From assembly GCF_000015285.1 (NCBI RefSeq), contig NC_008709.1, positions 1,488,001 through 1,552,000 of the forward strand: a DNA stretch of 64,000 bases, given 5' to 3'. The translations under genes were made by a program, and so were the position numbers. The notes beneath the pieces were generated by a model. It was given only the letters and a program-made list of their open reading frames with translations, had not been told where the DNA came from and did no database searches. The DNA is from Psychromonas ingrahamii 37. Its GTDB lineage: Bacteria > Pseudomonadota > Gammaproteobacteria > Enterobacterales > Psychromonadaceae. Within the stretch, counting starts at the first letter, position 1. Every line of letters begins with the position of its first letter. Below are positions 1 through 9,680 of the stretch, in pieces.

Positions 1-461
1 AGTTAATTGCAGCTTTTCTTTTTTTAACCGCTGGAATAACGGATTATTTAGATGGTTACCTCGCTAGAAAACTCGATCAGCAGACTGCTTTTGGTGCTTT
101 TTTGGATCCTGTGGCCGATAAAATAATGGTGGCGGTGGCATTAGTGATGATCGTGGAACACTACGCTGTTATCTGGATAACCATTCCTGCGATGGTTATG
201 ATCTGCCGAGAAATAATCATTTCTGCTCTTCGAGAGTGGATGGCAGAACTTGGGGAAAGATCCAGCGTTGCTGTTTCATGGATCGGCAAAGTAAAAACAG
301 TTGCTCAGATGACTGCACTTTTTTTACTGATTTGGCAGCATTCAATCGTCATGGAGTGGTTAGGTTTCATCGCTTTATATATAGCAACCGGATTAACACT
401 TTGGTCGATGGTTGTCTATTTGCGCGCGGCATGGCCAGCACTGAGTAAAAATTCACTATAA
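1..461 (+). CDS. pgsA: CDP-diacylglycerol--glycerol-3-phosphate 3-phosphatidyltransferase, 3' part
   Basis: Integral membrane enzyme that makes phosphatidylglycerol phosphate from CDP-diacylglycerol and glycerol 3-phosphate, the first committed step to phosphatidylglycerol and cardiolipin. The frame is open from base 3 at the window edge. The CDP-alcohol phosphatidyltransferase signature (DG-x2-AR-x8-G-x3-D-x3-D) is complete near bases 45-120, followed by several hydrophobic helices. About 152 residues are visible against roughly 182 in E. coli PgsA, so about 30 N-terminal residues lie outside the window. The tRNA Gly-Cys-Leu block downstream is the E. coli arrangement and supports the assignment. 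Confidence 0.95.
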   Translation, partial: LIAAFLFLTAGITDYLDGYLARKLDQQTAFGAFLDPVADKIMVAVALVMIVEHYAVIWITIPAMVMICREIIISALREWMAELGERSSVAVSWIGKVKTVAQMTALFLLIWQHSIVMEWLGFIALYIATGLTLWSMVVYLRAAWPALSKNSL

Positions 462-537
462 TTAGTCTATTAAGGCAGCGCTTCGTTTAAAAAAGAAGCT
501 AACAGTATAAAACTGATAAAAAAATTGTTAAAGTGTA

Positions 538-565
538 TTGACTCATTTCTAATAATCATTAGAAT
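538..565 (+). promoter_or_regulatory. Probable sigma-70 promoter for the tRNA block
   Basis: TTGACT at 538-543 and TAGAAT at 560-565 are separated by 16 bases, close to the sigma-70 consensus. They lie after pgsA and before the tRNA relic and the three tRNAs. Transcription would start near 572 and read through the block to the terminator at 993-1026. Confidence 0.55.
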
Positions 566-627
566 GCGCACACATCGAGAGGGGATTTAGTTTACTAACA
601 ACCTTAAGATAATAGTTTAAATGTGAT

Positions 628-716
628 GTGGTACTAGTTAAGTTTGTCGAGACCAACCTTGAAAAGAACTGACTGGAGTTACGAGTTTACTCGTAATGAT
701 AAAACCGCAAACAATG
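628..716 (+). pseudogene. Decayed tandem copy of tRNA-Gly
   Basis: The first 34 bases (628-661) match the 5' half of the intact tRNA-Gly at 721 at most positions, including GTGGTACTAG against GCGGTACTAG and the D-arm to CCTTG. The similarity also runs a few bases upstream of each copy (GATGYGG). The 3' half keeps only an ACGAGTTT-like T-arm trace, the acceptor pairing is lost and there is no CCA. This looks like a tandem duplicate of the Gly gene that has decayed. Confidence 0.6.
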
Positions 717-720
717 CGAT

Positions 721-796
<76 letters not shown>

Positions 797-811
797 AATT
801 TAAAGTATATT

Positions 812-885
812 GGCGGAATGGCAGAGTGGCCATGCAGTGGATTGCAAATCCATCCATCTCGGTTCGACTCCGGGTTCCGCCTCCA
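812..885 (+). tRNA. tRNA-Cys (anticodon GCA)
   Basis: A 74-base tRNA. The acceptor GGCGGAA (812-818) pairs with TTCCGCC (875-881), followed by T and an encoded CCA. The anticodon GCA is at 844-846, and the T-loop GGTTCGACTCC is standard. It lies 15 bases after tRNA-Gly and is presumably part of the same transcript. Confidence 0.97.
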
Positions 886-899
886 CATTTTAAAGTTTT

Positions 900-985
900 G
901 CCCGAATGGTGGAATCGGTAGACACAAGGGATTTAAAATCCCTCGCCTTATGGGTGTGCGAGTTCAAGTCTCGCTTCGGGCACCA
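900..985 (+). tRNA. tRNA-Leu (anticodon TAA)
   Basis: An 86-base class II tRNA with a long variable arm. The acceptor GCCCGAA (900-906) pairs with TTCGGGC (975-981), followed by discriminator A and an encoded CCA. The AGGGA/TCCCT anticodon stem encloses anticodon TAA at 934-936. It is the last gene before the terminator at 993. Confidence 0.97.
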
Positions 986-992
986 GTTTAAA

Positions 993-1026
993 AAAAGCTT
1001 CACGTTATCGTGAAGCTTTTTTTTTT
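993..1026 (+). terminator. Rho-independent terminator of the tRNA operon
   Basis: A 12-bp perfect stem, AAAAGCTTCACG paired with CGTGAAGCTTTT, has a 4-base loop (TTAT) and runs straight into a run of T. It starts 8 bases after tRNA-Leu. Confidence 0.9.
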
Positions 1027-1107
1027 GCCTGATGAAAAATAAAATAAAACAATTTATTTTATTTGCTATTAACAACCACTGTTTTATGGCTGTAATCGAT
1101 TTTAGGC

Positions 1108-1133
1108 AATAAAAAAGGCACTTAGTGTACCTT
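1108..1133 (-). terminator. Likely rho-independent terminator of arcA
   Basis: On the minus strand AAGGTAC and GTGCCTT pair (one G-T wobble) around a 5-base loop and are followed by a T-rich run. The hairpin lies about 32 bases after the arcA stop codon. Confidence 0.6.
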
Positions 1134-1164
1134 GATATATGTTTTGCTATAAAGTCTGCTGTTT

Positions 1165-1881
1165 TTATTCTACATCACCACAGAAGCGGTAACCTTCACC
1201 ATGAATGGTCGCAATAATTTCAGGTGCATCAGGAATACTCTCAAAATGTTTGCGGATACGGCGGATAGTAACGTCAACAGTACGATCCTGTGCTTTTAAT
1301 TCTCGTCCGGTCATTTTCATTAATAAATCTGCGCGTGTTTGAATTTTTCCCGGATTTTCAATGAAATGTAATATAGCTCTGAATTCACTGCGTGGTAATT
1401 TACAGATATTACCATCAGGGCTAATCAGTGAGCGACTTTCTATTTCAAGTGTCCAACCGTTAAATTTGTAATTTTCTACTTTTTTACCTGTTTCTTCAAA
1501 ATAAATATTATCTTGCATAGTACGTGTTAACAGGTTTCGTGTACGTATGGTTAATTCACGAGGATTAAAAGGTTTAGTGATGTAATCATCGGCACCAATT
1601 TCCAATCCCAGTATTTTATCAACTTCATTATCACGACCCGTTAAAAAAATAAGCGCAATATTTTCATGTTCACGTAACTCTCGCGCTAATAACAGACCAT
1701 TTTTACCAGGTAAATTAATATCCATAATAATCAAGTTAATATTATTTTCCTTGATGGCCTGGTGCATCTCATTACCATCATTCGCTTCCAAAACATTATA
1801 TCCTTCTGCTTCAAAAACACTTTTTAACATGTTACGTGTGACTAACTCATCTTCAACAATAAGTATGTTTGCGGTTGACAT
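1165..1881 (-). CDS. arcA: Aerobic respiration control response regulator ArcA
   Basis: OmpR/PhoB-family response regulator of the Arc system. Phosphorylated by ArcB under low oxygen, it represses aerobic respiratory genes and activates fermentative ones. The length of 238 residues equals E. coli ArcA. The receiver domain (about 5-118) has the acidic pair E10/D11, phosphoacceptor D54 in [11 protein letters not shown]83 and K104. The winged-helix domain (about 135-233) ends in [11 protein letters not shown]. Long stretches such as [12 protein letters not shown] and the [15 protein letters not shown] segment are characteristic of ArcA rather than of other OmpR-type regulators. The ATG at 1881 has a purine-rich AGAGAGGTACCT leader. 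The gene is monocistronic with its own terminator. No arcB is visible in the window. Confidence 0.97.
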   Translation of the reverse strand: MSTANILIVEDELVTRNMLKSVFEAEGYNVLEANDGNEMHQAIKENNINLIIMDINLPGKNGLLLARELREHENIALIFLTGRDNEVDKILGLEIGADDYITKPFNPRELTIRTRNLLTRTMQDNIYFEETGKKVENYKFNGWTLEIESRSLISPDGNICKLPRSEFRAILHFIENPGKIQTRADLLMKMTGRELKAQDRTVDVTIRRIRKHFESIPDAPEIIATIHGEGYRFCGDVE

Positions 1882-2983
1882 TAGGTACCTCTCTATTTTC
1901 GAATCTTTATATCCCTTTGCCTTATTCGGCGTGAAGATGTTTTTTATATCTCATGTTTTTTGATTGTTCGTGGAAATATACATTTCCCGATTAAACTGCG
2001 CCAGTGCAAATAAATGTTAATATAAATGTTGCAGCTAACAAAGTTCTCTTAATAAATAATACTGTTCACTATAAATACTTAACATTTAGATAACAACTAG
2101 ATTGTCATTTAAAGGTAATAAATACAGATTATGATTGATATGAATCAACTGCTCAACATAACTGCTTATGAAATGATTGTAGCGTGATAGTTAAATGATA
2201 ACAATATGATGATTATGATCCTGCGTTGTATGAAGAGTTTATCTATTAAATTAAAATCACATAATAATCAATTGGTTGAATATTAAACGCGAATGATTTT
2301 ATGCTATTAAATATTGATTTTAAATTGAATGATAGGCTTGAATTTTTGCTGCGGAGACCTTTGGGTGTTATTAAAAGACTTTTTTAGAAAATTATTGTCT
2401 ATCCCTATAAATAAGCATAACTTATTGAAGATAAAAGTAATTAAAACAAAATTAGGGGTCAATCAACTTAACCTGATAACTGCCTATTATTAGCAATCAA
2501 CAGCCGAAAGAAAGGTTGTTCACTGATCAATTCAGTCAACGCAGGCGGAAATTACTGTTAATGAGTTGTTTCAGACACTATTTGATGATTTACCCCAATG
2601 CCCTTATTACCCCTCAGATTTTAAAAAATGGGTGGCAGCCGATAAATAAGATCTATAAGCGATTACTCACTTTAAAGATTTGGATTGATGGAAAAATACA
2701 AAGCGTTGTGACAAAGTATTTAACACATTATCTAACCTGGTTTAGGGATAATTTAGGGATAGTGACTAAAAGCTTAATTCTCAGAAAATTTACATATCTT
2801 CATATGAGAGCCATTTATTTGATGTTAGAAACCTTGTTTTTGTCATTCCTGTCCTAAAATTGCCCAGAACGTTGATACTTTGTATAATGCTTTAAACGCC
2901 AGCTGGGTAAGAAGTAATTTATTAAAATGGGTGTAAACTAGAAAATTCATACAAAACAATCTATACAAAACAAGGATAATATT
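1882..2983. other. Long AT-rich intergenic region with possible coding relics
   Basis: About 1.1 kb without a convincing gene. It presumably holds the arcA promoter on its left side. Between about 2545 and 2650 one plus-strand frame reads like real protein (NELFQTLFDDLPQ, then a short tract ending KKWVAADK and a stop). A second protein-like tract (SWVRSNLLKWV and the residues before it) lies near 2860-2937 between stops. These could be remnants of a decayed gene that I do not recognise. An uninterrupted 113-codon frame at 2516-2857 overlaps the first tract in another phase and has an unlikely composition. Two direct repeats of ATACAAAACAA lie just before the next gene. Confidence 0.4.
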
Positions 2984-3223
2984 GTGTCATTAATCGCATT
3001 TTTAATTATTGGATGTGTTGCCGGCTGGTTAGCGGGTCAACTAACAAAAGGCTCGGGTTTTGGTCTGATCGGGAATATCGCTATTGGTGTTGTTGGATCA
3101 TTTATTGGTGGCTTTACCTTTAGACTACTGGGTCTACATTCAGGGAGCTTTATTGGTTCAATCGTTACAGCGACGGTTGGGGCGGTCATTTTGCTTTACA
3201 TTGTCCGTTTGGCTAAGTCATAG
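2984..3223 (+). CDS. GlsB/YeaQ/YmgE family stress-response membrane protein
   Basis: Small (79-residue) inner-membrane protein of the transglycosylase-associated (Transgly_assoc) family, a class often induced by general stress. Its biochemical role is unknown. Three hydrophobic segments (about 3-16, 27-47, 55-75) are separated by glycine-rich turns (GWLAGQLTKGSGFG and GVVGSFIGGF), which is the family pattern and the usual length. It starts at GTG 2984 with AAGGA at 2972-2976 seven bases upstream. No operon partner is obvious. Confidence 0.9.
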   Translation: MSLIAFLIIGCVAGWLAGQLTKGSGFGLIGNIAIGVVGSFIGGFTFRLLGLHSGSFIGSIVTATVGAVILLYIVRLAKS

Positions 3224-3504
3224 TTTGCAAGACATTGAACTCAATTGCCAGCCGCGAGGGCTTGCTGGTCTGCCATATTTTAATACCCTTGCAGCTGAGG
3301 CATTAAAGCCAAATAAGCCGTATAAAAATCACCTGATGAATGACTGCTTTTTTCAAAAAACGTTACTCAGAAGTTGTTTATTGGTAAAAGACCAAAATTC
3401 ATATTGATATAGTAGGGGATGAGCATGAGTTAAATGTGATAACAAGGAGTCATTAATTTTTCCCTCTCAACACCTTAAGTATTTTACTAAGGTATCTTCA
3501 TTGG

Positions 3505-3924
3505 TTGAAACCGCAGATAAAAGGTTATTTTAAAAAACAAAAATCATGTCACTATTTGAATTTCAAGCAAGTAAAATCTCATGCCAAAGCCGCAACAAAA
3601 AAATTACGAAATAGAGTCAAAGAGATCTCGAAAAGACGGTTGGAATTAGTACGCCAGTCAGATATCGTCGCCCGTTTAGGGGGAAATGAATTTGTTTTAG
3701 TTCTGAATAACTCCAAAATAAAAGATGAAACTTTGCAGGTGGCAGAGCGAATTATAAGCGTGATTAATAAGCCTGTTGAACTGTCTGGTAGCACGCTTCA
3801 AATAGGCGCATCGGTTTGGATTTTAATGTTCCCCGATGATGGCATAAAGTCGATGGATTTAATTGAAAAAGCAGATTAAGCCATGTGTGTATCAAAATCC
3901 TCAGGCAGGAATTTGATTAAATAA
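3505..3924 (+). pseudogene. GGDEF-domain relic with GGNEF signature and nonsense mutation
   Basis: The C-terminal half of a diguanylate cyclase domain. The tract VRQSDIVARLGGNEF is followed by the usual VADRI/PFEL-like region and DLIEKAD. The codon after EKAD is TAA, but the same frame continues AMCVSKSSGRNLIK to a second stop at 3922-3924. This matches the normal EKADQAMYxSKxxGRN end of GGDEF domains, so a CAA to TAA change is inferred. The catalytic GGDEF has become GGNEF. No N-terminal half, sensor domain or good start is present upstream. It is best read as a non-functional fragment. Confidence 0.8.
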
Positions 3925-4095
3925 ATTAAGGCACAGCGTTACACTTGCCAGTTAAAGCTTAGTGCAAAAGATCAAGCCCCCCGTTTCTATAAAAACAGTC
4001 AAAATACCCAGATTAAAATGTAACAGAGCTGATTTTAATCAGGGTGATTATTTCATTTGTACAGATACGTCACATACAAAAAATTATAATTATAT

Positions 4096-4127
4096 TTGAT
4101 ATATTTGATTAAAATCATATATATCAA
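4096..4127. repeat. 32-bp near-perfect palindrome upstream of the LytS-like GGDEF-EAL gene
   Basis: TTGATATAT (4096-4104) mirrors ATATATCAA (4119-4127), and TTGATT mirrors the inner AATCA half. Apart from the central bases, only the pair 4105/4118 fails. It lies about 95 bases before the start at 4221 and could be an operator for a dimeric regulator. Confidence 0.5.
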
Positions 4128-4220
4128 ATTGTTGTGGGCTATTTTCCCACTTAATTGATATTATTGTGCACTTTGCCTTCGAAAATAAGAGAATAATCGA
4201 ACAATGAATAATAGATTGAA

Positions 4221-7200
4221 ATGTATATGAACTCTTTTGGGCTTCTCACGTTGACTCAGAATGCCGCCTTATTATTGGCTATGTTTTTCATCTATGATAT
4301 GGCAGCTTTTCGGAACCGTACCGTATTCGGCTTTTACTGGGCTATTTTTACCGGTATTGCGTTGGGATTGATAGGTATTATCATCATGCTAACACCCTGG
4401 GAGTATGCGCCGGGTATTATAGTTGATAGTCGCGCGGTGTTGCTTGGGATCTCCGGATTATTTTTTGGCACTATACCTACGTTAATTGCTATGGTGATAA
4501 CCGCTACATTGCGCCTGTTTCAGGGGGGCGGAGCTGCTGTGATCGGCGTTTTAGTGATTATAACGTCGGGCACTCTTGGCATCGCCTGGCGCTATTATCG
4601 TCCGCATCCTTTGTCAGAGTTATCGTTCCGCGAAATTTACCTGTTTGGGGTCATTATCCATGGGGTGATGTTAGCCCTAACCTTTATTTTTCCTTGGGAA
4701 ATGACACTGGCGGTACTCTCCAATATTAGCCTGCCGGTACTGCTACTTTACCCTTTAATAACAGCTTTACTGGGGATGTTGTTTGTCCAGCGACTGCGAC
4801 GTAACCAAAGTACAGATGCGCTAAAGGAAAGTGAATTTCTGTTTCGCTCCCAATTTGATTTAGGCAGTATTGGTATTGCCATTACCTATCCAGGCAAAGG
4901 CTGGTTAAGGGTAAACCCAAGGCTTTGTGAAATACTTGGTTACCGCGAAGAAGAACTGCTTCTGCTGAACTGGTCTGAGCTGACTCACCCTGATGATCGG
5001 CATCTTGATTTATACCAATATGACCAGATGCTGACGGGAGAAGAAGATGGTTATTCACTGGACAAACGTTTTATCCGTAAGGATGGGGAGAGCGTTTATG
5101 TCCATATGACTATTTCCTGCTATCGGGTTGATGGAGCCGTCCAATTTGTGATTGCCGGCATCTTAGATTCCTCTGAGAGGAAGCATGCCGAAGATAAAAT
5201 ACGGGGGAGAAAAGAGCAGCTTCTTTCCGTTTTGTCAGGCAGTGAGCTCGGGTTCTGGGACTGGAATATAGAAGCCAATACAGTGCATCGAAATGCTCGC
5301 TGGGCAGAAATGCTAGGGTACCGCTTTGAAGATATTCAGAACGACACAAGCATCAACCTTGATAGTGTTCATCCCAATGATTGTGGGAGAGTCTGGCAAT
5401 CAGTGACTGACCACTTGGAAGGGCGAACTGCGCAACACAAAATTGAATACCGTATGCGTACCAGACAGGGAGAGTACAAGTGGATCCTGGATTGCGCCAA
5501 AATAGTTAACTACGGCGAGGATCAGCAGCCATTACGTATGAGTGGGACGCATACCGATATCACCAAACGTAAACTCGCTGAGGAGTCGATGCAATTGGCC
5601 TCAATGGTTTATCAAAACAGCCGTGAGGCAATGACCGTTACCGACAGCAATGGCAATATCATTACCACCAACCCGGCGTTTACGGAAATGACGGGCTATA
5701 GTGCTGATGAGATAACCGGTAAGAGCCATACCTTCATTGTTTCCAAGCAGCAGGATAAGCGGGTTTATCAACGCATGGAGCTCGCCCTAAACAGTACCGG
5801 TCACTGGCGGGGGGAGGTCAGTTGCCGCCATAAAAATGGTGAAAACTATATGGCCTTGTTGGGGATCAATTCCATTTATAATGAGGATAGATCAGTTCAC
5901 CGCCGGGTTGCGCAGTTCTCTGATATTACCGAGAGGAAAAAATCTGAAAAAATCATCTGGAAACAAGCGAACTTCGATAATTTAACTGGGCTTTCCAATC
6001 GCCAGATGTTCCATGACCAGTTGCTTCATGAAAAGAATAAAGCACAGCGTAGAGGCCTCAACGTTGGCTTATTGTTTCTCGATCTTGATCGCTTTAAGGC
6101 AGTCAACGATACCCTAGGTCATAATATGGGCGATCAGCTTCTGATCGATGTTGCACAACGCCTGCGTAACTGTGTACGGAAAAGAGATCTAGTATCACGC
6201 TTTGGAGGGGACGAATTTACCGTAATTATTGGTGGGTTGAAAAACACACAAAGTGTTGAGCGTGTCGCACAAAAAATCCTGTGCGAATTAGCCGAGCCAT
6301 TCTTGCTGGGTGAGCAAAATGTTTATATTACACCAAGCATCGGCATAACTTTCTATCCGAAAGATGGGGAGGCAACCGAAATGCTGTTAAAAAATGCCGA
6401 TCAAGCTATGTATTCGGCCAAGGAAAAAGGGCGAAACTGTTACCACTATTTTACCAACTCTATGCAGGAACAGGTAGAACGTGGGGGGCAACTGGCAAAC
6501 GATCTACGCTATGCACTGAAAAAGAACCAGCTGGAGCTTTACTATCAGCCGATCGTGGCGTTAGGGACAGGTCAGATCCGTAAAGCTGAGGCTTTGATCC
6601 GCTGGCATCACCCTGAACTCGGTATGGTGAGCCCTGCAGAATTTATCCCCATTGCCGAAGAAACCGGCACGATTGTTGAAATAGGTGACTGGGTATTCCG
6701 CCAGGCAGCCGATCAGGTTGCCCACTGGCGTCGTGAGTATCAGAATGACTTTCAGGTAAGTATCAACAAATCCCCGGTACAGTTCCGTGAGGGGGGGAGT
6801 GACATTACCAGCTGGTTGGAACATCTGTTGGCACTCGGTCTGCCCGGGCAGGCGGTGGTTATTGAGATCACCGAAGGTCTTCTACTTGATGGCAGTAGTA
6901 GGATAGTGATCGACAAGCTGCTGGCGTTCCGTGATTCCGGTATTGAGGTGTCACTTGATGATTTTGGTACTGGCTATTCATCGATGTCCTATCTCAGAAA
7001 ATTTCATATCGACAACCTCAAAATAGATCAATCCTTCGTGCGCAATCTTAAAGTGGATTCCGATGACATGATACTCTGTGAAGCTATCATTATTATGGCA
7101 CACAAGCTGGGTATGCAAGTGATCGCTGAAGGGATCGAAAATGAGGAGCAGCGGCGTTTACTAAGTGCCGCCGGGTGTGATTACGGACAGGGTTATTTGT

Positions 7201-7265
7201 TTGCTAAACCGCTACCAGAAAAGGACTTCAGCTGCTTGTTGCTGCGTCATATTCATGTGGCGTGA
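4221..7265 (+). CDS. LytS-like 5TM-PAS-PAS-PAS-GGDEF-EAL protein
   Basis: Membrane-anchored c-di-GMP enzyme of 1014 residues. Residues about 8-195 form hydrophobic helices of the 5TM-5TMR_LYT receptor type (conserved VDSRAVLLGISGLFFG and the later LYPLITALLG). Three PAS domains follow (about 205-320, 330-450, 455-575), each ending in a DITERK-like PAC tail. The GGDEF domain has an intact GGDEF signature at 662-666 and an RxxD I-site (RKRD) five residues before it. The EAL domain (EAL 790-792) keeps the metal and catalytic landmarks: EALIRW, an Asn in SINKSP, EITEG, DDFGTGYSS, LKIDQSF, AEGIE and GQGYLFAKP. Both synthesis and hydrolysis are therefore possible. The ATG at 4221 has a weak RBS; ATG 4227 is an alternative. 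It stands alone. Confidence 0.93.
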   Translation: MYMNSFGLLTLTQNAALLLAMFFIYDMAAFRNRTVFGFYWAIFTGIALGLIGIIIMLTPWEYAPGIIVDSRAVLLGISGLFFGTIPTLIAMVITATLRLFQGGGAAVIGVLVIITSGTLGIAWRYYRPHPLSELSFREIYLFGVIIHGVMLALTFIFPWEMTLAVLSNISLPVLLLYPLITALLGMLFVQRLRRNQSTDALKESEFLFRSQFDLGSIGIAITYPGKGWLRVNPRLCEILGYREEELLLLNWSELTHPDDRHLDLYQYDQMLTGEEDGYSLDKRFIRKDGESVYVHMTISCYRVDGAVQFVIAGILDSSERKHAEDKIRGRKEQLLSVLSGSELGFWDWNIEANTVHRNARWAEMLGYRFEDIQNDTSINLDSVHPNDCGRVWQSVTDHLEGRTAQHKIEYRMRTRQGEYKWILDCAKIVNYGEDQQPLRMSGTHTDITKRKLAEESMQLASMVYQNSREAMTVTDSNGNIITTNPAFTEMTGYSADEITGKSHTFIVSKQQDKRVYQRMELALNSTGHWRGEVSCRHKNGENYMALLGINSIYNEDRSVHRRVAQFSDITERKKSEKIIWKQANFDNLTGLSNRQMFHDQLLHEKNKAQRRGLNVGLLFLDLDRFKAVNDTLGHNMGDQLLIDVAQRLRNCVRKRDLVSRFGGDEFTVIIGGLKNTQSVERVAQKILCELAEPFLLGEQNVYITPSIGITFYPKDGEATEMLLKNADQAMYSAKEKGRNCYHYFTNSMQEQVERGGQLANDLRYALKKNQLELYYQPIVALGTGQIRKAEALIRWHHPELGMVSPAEFIPIAEETGTIVEIGDWVFRQAADQVAHWRREYQNDFQVSINKSPVQFREGGSDITSWLEHLLALGLPGQAVVIEITEGLLLDGSSRIVIDKLLAFRDSGIEVSLDDFGTGYSSMSYLRKFHIDNLKIDQSFVRNLKVDSDDMILCEAIIIMAHKLGMQVIAEGIENEEQRRLLSAAGCDYGQGYLFAKPLPEKDFSCLLLRHIHVA

Positions 7266-7518
7266 GAGGTTAATTAATTGATTATAAAGAGCATTAAAAT
7301 ATTCCAAGAAAAATAGACGTAATATCAAAGACCAACAATGAAATGATGAATCTGATCGCCAGTTAAGGAGAATTTTAATTTATAATAATTTTGCCGTGGG
7401 AGTTGATGCGTAGAAAGCTAAATTTTTTGGTGCATTTCTAACCCCTAAATTAGATTTTACTCAGCTCCACAGATCAAAAAATGACTGTTCCTAACTGTTT
7501 GCTTGGAGAATTTTAAAA

Positions 7519-9378
7519 ATGGTACAAAATAAAAAATCAGCAGTAAGGAAGGTTGATGACTCAAGTCAAATCTATCGGATGCCAGATGGATTACTACCAG
7601 ATCCTATCGCTGATTTCATCAAGTTGTCTGCTGCCGAAGGTGATCTCCTGTTCTGGCAATGGGAACCAAATTTAGGGCGCGTCGACTTCTATACGCCAGA
7701 AAAAGCGGCGGAAAAACAAAATTTACGGCGTCTTGGCGAAAATATATCAAACTTGATCGCTTCTAGGGTTGATAGTTTTACACTTCGCAGTGAAAAATAT
7801 GAGATTAAAATTTGTGACCCTCAGGGCAATGCGACATGGAAAAAGATTTCCCTGCGATTTTTCTTGGGAGCGGATGGGGAAATTGAACGGGTGGTTGGTA
7901 CTGCGCAGGACATCACAGATTTGATAGCAATGCAATTGGGGCTTGAAAACCAACTCGATTTTATTAATACCCTTCTGGATAGCTTGAGCAGTCCGGTATT
8001 TTTCAAGGATGCTGAACTGGTGTATCGCCATTGCAACAAAGCCTTTGAAGAATATTTGGGCAAGCCAAAGAAGGATATCCTTGCAAAGACGGTATTTGAT
8101 TTGTGTCCCCCGCATTTGGCGGAAATTTATCACCGAGCAGATCGGGATCTTCTTGAGCAGCGCTTACCACAAGTGTATCAAACAAAAGTACATTCAGCCG
8201 ATGGGATGGAGCACAATGTGATTTTCAACAAATCGATGGTGTTCAACAAAAAGGGCGAGATAACTGGAATGATTGGTATCATCAATGACATTGATGATCG
8301 CGTCCAGATGGAAAATAGACTGCAAAGGATAATGGACATTAAAGACGCGATCATGGAGATAAACCGTGCAATCACTGATGCGAACACATCGGAACAGTTT
8401 TATGCGATTGTCCTTGACTGTATTCTTTCGGCCATGCAATCGGCTGAAACCTGCGGTTTCCTGATGCTTGATTCTGTAGGCAACTTAAAAATGGTGGCTG
8501 CCAGTGGATTATACAACGCATGGAAAAAACCAGTGCAGGTGGAATTGGAAAAATCCATGGCCTGGAATGCGATGGCAGAAAATAAAAAAAGCTGTTTTTA
8601 TATCGATGATATCCACAAATTTTCCAGGCAAAAAAGCATTGAATCGCATGCTTTATTGCAGCAACTGAAAATACGTTCCCTGCTCGGTGCTCCTATTCTT
8701 AACGAAGGAAAATTGATCGGATTCATTACTGTCGGCAGCCGCAATATTGACGCCTATGACGAAACTGACCTGTTTATTATGGAGTATGTGCGCAGTCAAA
8801 TAATCCAGGTTCTTAATCGACAATTTTTATATGATAAGAATGTTACTCTGGCGCGATATGATAGTTTGACGGGGTTGCTCAACCGCAGATATTTTGAAGA
8901 ATTATTTGAAAGACATCAGAATCGCGCAAAGCGTTATGATGAAAAATTTCATTTGGTCGTAATAGACCTTGATAATTTTAAAGAGATTAATGACCAATGT
9001 GGCCATCTTTGTGGGGATGCGGTACTTGTAGATTTCGCCAAAAAATTGACCGCCTTATTTCGTGAATCTGATATTATTTGCCGCTTTGGCGGTGATGAAT
9101 TCCTCCTTGTATTAATAGATATAAATATCAGCAAACTGGTGCAGAAGATTGAATTAATAAAAACAAAACTTCAAACTATCCCCTTTATTTACAATGAAAA
9201 CAGTCTGCCTTATAGTTTCAGTTATGGAATAGCGGAATGGCCTGCGGACGGTGCCAATCTGGATCTCCTGACTTGCCGTGCGGATAATGAGATGTACAAG
9301 AACAAGCGCGCGTCAAAAAAACAGCCGAATAAGATGCACCACGCCAGTCAAAAAACAGAATCTGCGGCATTTATTTGA
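7519..9378 (+). CDS. PAS-PAS-GAF-GGDEF diguanylate cyclase
   Basis: Soluble 619-residue sensor cyclase with no membrane segment. Two PAS folds lie at about 35-135 (ending GTAQDITDL) and 145-270 (ending GIINDIDDR). A GAF domain (about 290-430) contains the LLGAPILNEGKLIGFITVGS core. The C-terminal GGDEF domain (about 450-600) has GGDEF at 524-528 and an RESD I-site five residues upstream, so product inhibition is expected. The tail after 600 is basic. GGAG at 7505-7508 is spaced ten bases from ATG 7519. Its 3' end is followed by repeat copy A and then by the FIST array. Confidence 0.92.
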   Translation: MVQNKKSAVRKVDDSSQIYRMPDGLLPDPIADFIKLSAAEGDLLFWQWEPNLGRVDFYTPEKAAEKQNLRRLGENISNLIASRVDSFTLRSEKYEIKICDPQGNATWKKISLRFFLGADGEIERVVGTAQDITDLIAMQLGLENQLDFINTLLDSLSSPVFFKDAELVYRHCNKAFEEYLGKPKKDILAKTVFDLCPPHLAEIYHRADRDLLEQRLPQVYQTKVHSADGMEHNVIFNKSMVFNKKGEITGMIGIINDIDDRVQMENRLQRIMDIKDAIMEINRAITDANTSEQFYAIVLDCILSAMQSAETCGFLMLDSVGNLKMVAASGLYNAWKKPVQVELEKSMAWNAMAENKKSCFYIDDIHKFSRQKSIESHALLQQLKIRSLLGAPILNEGKLIGFITVGSRNIDAYDETDLFIMEYVRSQIIQVLNRQFLYDKNVTLARYDSLTGLLNRRYFEELFERHQNRAKRYDEKFHLVVIDLDNFKEINDQCGHLCGDAVLVDFAKKLTALFRESDIICRFGGDEFLLVLIDINISKLVQKIELIKTKLQTIPFIYNENSLPYSFSYGIAEWPADGANLDLLTCRADNEMYKNKRASKKQPNKMHHASQKTESAAFI

Positions 9379-9460
9379 GGTTTGGTGGTCATTAATAAGT
9401 GCTAAGAGAAAATTTTCCAGGGTCTTTAAAGCAGATCCTTTTTATGCAGATACCCAGGTG

Positions 9461-9603
9461 GTATTTTCCACGAAATAATCCCCTAATCAATATAATATCA
9501 GCACCCATAAATATCCCATTTGAAGCTTAATGCAGGTGTAGCATTACTTTTACAACCCGATTTTAGTGAAAACCTGTCCTGTATTTTTATGTAGAAAAAA
9601 CCG
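9461..9603. repeat. Intergenic repeat, copy A (partial)
   Basis: About 140 bases are clearly homologous to the right half of the longer repeats at 12917-13330 and 20125-20530. Shared landmarks in order are GTATTTTCCA, AATATAATATCAGC-like, CCATAAATAT, TGAAGC, AATG/CCAGST, ATTAC and CAATTTTAG-like. It lies between the PAS-GAF-GGDEF gene and the first FIST gene. The three copies bracket the FIST array, as expected if a segment of repeat plus gene was duplicated. Confidence 0.6.
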
Positions 9604-9680
9604 TAAATAATGAATTCAAGATCAGTTACGGAGCAAAATTATCCTCGGGCTATTATGAAACATTTTGTGATTTTTCAGCA

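Noticed and set aside
2516-2857. 113-codon plus-strand ORF
   Set aside because: Starts at TTG, has an odd composition rich in Leu, Ile and Lys with no recognisable motif, and overlaps a more protein-like tract in another frame.
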